Source of the DNA: UBA2705 sp963977125 | GTDB lineage: Bacteria > Pseudomonadota > Alphaproteobacteria > Micavibrionales > Micavibrionaceae | Assembly (NCBI GenBank): GCA_963977125.1 | Contig: CAXBNJ010000002.1 | Location: 453,022-517,021, forward strand | Reading direction: 5' to 3' | DNA length: 64,000 nt | Shown: positions 63,054 through 64,000 of the stretch, piece after piece | How positions within the stretch are numbered: the stretch's first letter is position 1 | Layout: each line of letters starts with the position of its first letter | Position numbers and translations under genes: made by a program | Notes under the pieces: generated by a model | Database searches by the model: none | Told to the model about the DNA's origin: nothing | Seen by the model: only the letters and a program-made list of their open reading frames with translations

Positions 63054-63461
63054 TTAATACTGATCAAGCGATGGATAGACACAGCGCAACGTCGGTTTTT
63101 CATTATTCGCATCATATGTACAAGTCTTTTTAGAGTTAAGCAGCGGAATCCATGTAAAGCTCTTATCATAGGGCTCAGAAAAGCCTTCTGGAGGCTTATT
63201 TAAAGCGGAGACAACAACAGATGAAAGCGCAAATTGACTCTGTTTCCAGGATGTCATCAAAGCGCCAGCGCGAAGAACAATTTCGTTACTTCTTTTCTTT
63301 TTATACTCGGCAACGAAGAGTGTCTCGCCATGTGATTTTAATTCATAAGACGCCATTTTATAATAATCTTTTGCTTTGAAATTATCAGCGGCTTGCACAT
63401 TAAAACTCACGGCTAACAATAACGGCGCAAGGCCAGCAAGACCTTTAAGTGATCGGCTCAT
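63054..63461 (-). CDS. Small exported protein of unknown function
   Basis: 135-residue product with a signal peptide ending near NVQAA. The mature part is about 112 residues with two Cys (KTCTYD and LRCVYP) that may pair. The start at 63461 has AGGGA at about 9 bp; an ATG at 63467 is only 3 bp from it. No family recognised. It may be periplasmic, or surface-associated. Confidence 0.6.
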   Translation of the reverse strand: MSRSLKGLAGLAPLLLAVSFNVQAADNFKAKDYYKMASYELKSHGETLFVAEYKKKRSNEIVLRAGALMTSWKQSQFALSSVVVSALNKPPEGFSEPYDKSFTWIPLLNSKKTCTYDANNEKPTLRCVYPSLDQY

Positions 63462-63577
63462 AGTCATATATCCCTGTTTATATTTATTTTTTTATTATAG
63501 ATAAATAAGTAACAGGGCCACTATCTTATGTCAAGATAGCGGCGGGGTTCCGGCCTTTATTTTGCTCTATGTGATAA

Positions 63578-63811
63578 TTAATAATGTGGCGGTATATTAT
63601 CTCGGGCATCATTTAGTGTATCTTGGCCAGATTCGCCTTTGTCATTACCGCTTTCTAAGCTGGTTATGCGATCTTGCTGTCTTAATATATTGCCTTTCAA
63701 GGCGTCGATAATCTTCCATTGATCTGCAGCCACGTCAGATAAATCCTGAAATTGTGTCTCTAAAGTCATTATCCGCATCTCAAGGTCAATGATGTGTTGT
63801 TCTTTACTCAT
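63578..63811 (-). CDS. slyX: SlyX-family protein
   Basis: 77-residue coiled-coil protein. An LEMRIMTLETQFQDL heptad region and the C-terminal PPHY ending are characteristic of SlyX. Function is unknown; in enterobacteria the gene lies by the FKBP-type prolyl isomerase slyD. AAGGA lies 7 bp before the ATG. Confidence 0.88.
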   Translation of the reverse strand: MSKEQHIIDLEMRIMTLETQFQDLSDVAADQWKIIDALKGNILRQQDRITSLESGNDKGESGQDTLNDARDNIPPHY

Positions 63812-64000
63812 AGTTTATTCCTTATCTCAGCTAAAATTAGCGAGAACACTTGAAAATCAAAGCTTCGCTTATAAAAAGTCTAAAAACGTCATCAATAAGC
63901 AGACTATATCCAAATAAAGCGAAATAGCCAAGGCGGATATTGCGACTTACGCTATAAGAATGACCTCCAAAATCCAGACACAAAAAACCCCGCAAAAATG

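Noticed and set aside
63984..64000. Half of a terminator-like repeat (aaaaaaccccgc) at the right edge
   Set aside because: The other arm would be outside the window, so the hairpin cannot be confirmed.
1..64000. CRISPR arrays, insertion sequences, prophage or integrated plasmid genes
   Set aside because: No regularly spaced repeats, transposase, integrase or phage structural genes were found on either strand.

Overview
The window looks like chromosomal DNA of an alphaproteobacterium. The main pointers are a GapR/DUF2312 nucleoid protein, the style of the LptF/LptG, MlaA/MlaC, HolC-PepA, PutA and acetolactate synthase genes, and a base composition that by eye (not counted) is in the mid-40s % GC. 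Four tandem DotA/TraY-family genes inside a housekeeping chromosome suggest a lineage with a type IVB-like secretion system. Micavibrio-like or other environmental or host-associated Alphaproteobacteria would fit, but the genus cannot be fixed from sequence reading alone. No insertion sequence, phage, CRISPR array or rRNA operon was seen. One tRNA is present, tRNA-Leu with a CAA anticodon.

Layout. 1-11.3 kb: four consecutive DotA/TraY-like polytopic proteins on the plus strand; the first is cut by the left window edge. 11.3-20.1 kb: a minus-strand block with uppP, an ankyrin-repeat protein with an unusual Cys/His-rich C-terminal domain, trxA, a 10-TM metal exporter, asnB, holC and pepA. 20.2-28.6 kb: plus-strand lptF-lptG, mlaA-mlaC, a 545-bp non-coding gap with inverted repeats, an alpha/beta hydrolase, an orphan ABC ATPase and argS. 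28.8-34.8 kb: a three-gene block with a strong sigma70-like promoter at one end and a strong terminator at the other. It encodes a coiled-coil protein, a ClpB-like AAA+ protein with a dead first ATPase module, and a membrane-anchored protein with a Cys-containing, probably periplasmic region. This is the best candidate for an undescribed system. 34.9-39.8 kb: rhodanese-DUF2892, tRNA-Leu, ilvB/ilvH and an O-antigen ligase-like protein. 39.8-48.6 kb (minus): GapR, a PCu(A)C copper chaperone, dapE, then an envelope/secretion accessory set (TcpQ-like protein, lytic transglycosylase, Pro-rich repeat protein, DsbC-like protein), a FIST sensor and a MATE transporter. 48.7-64 kb: an L,D-transpeptidase, serC, serB, a free-standing ClpA/B D1-type ATPase, a MICAL-like FAD oxidoreductase, two pyrimidine-nucleotidase-type HAD enzymes, putA, xseA, a thiamine pyrophosphokinase, an orphan gene, ung, a small exported protein and slyX.

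How the genes may work together. The DotA-like channel proteins, the TcpQ-like protein, the transglycosylase and the CPHC thiol-disulfide protein are the types of component found in type IVB / IncI-type secretion machines, and the ankyrin protein beside the DotA array could be a substrate of such a machine. LptFG, MlaA/C, UppP, the O-antigen ligase and the L,D-transpeptidase form a strong envelope theme. Two partial Clp-type machines (one with an inactive D1 and active D2, one consisting of D1 alone) occur 20 kb apart, which is unusual.
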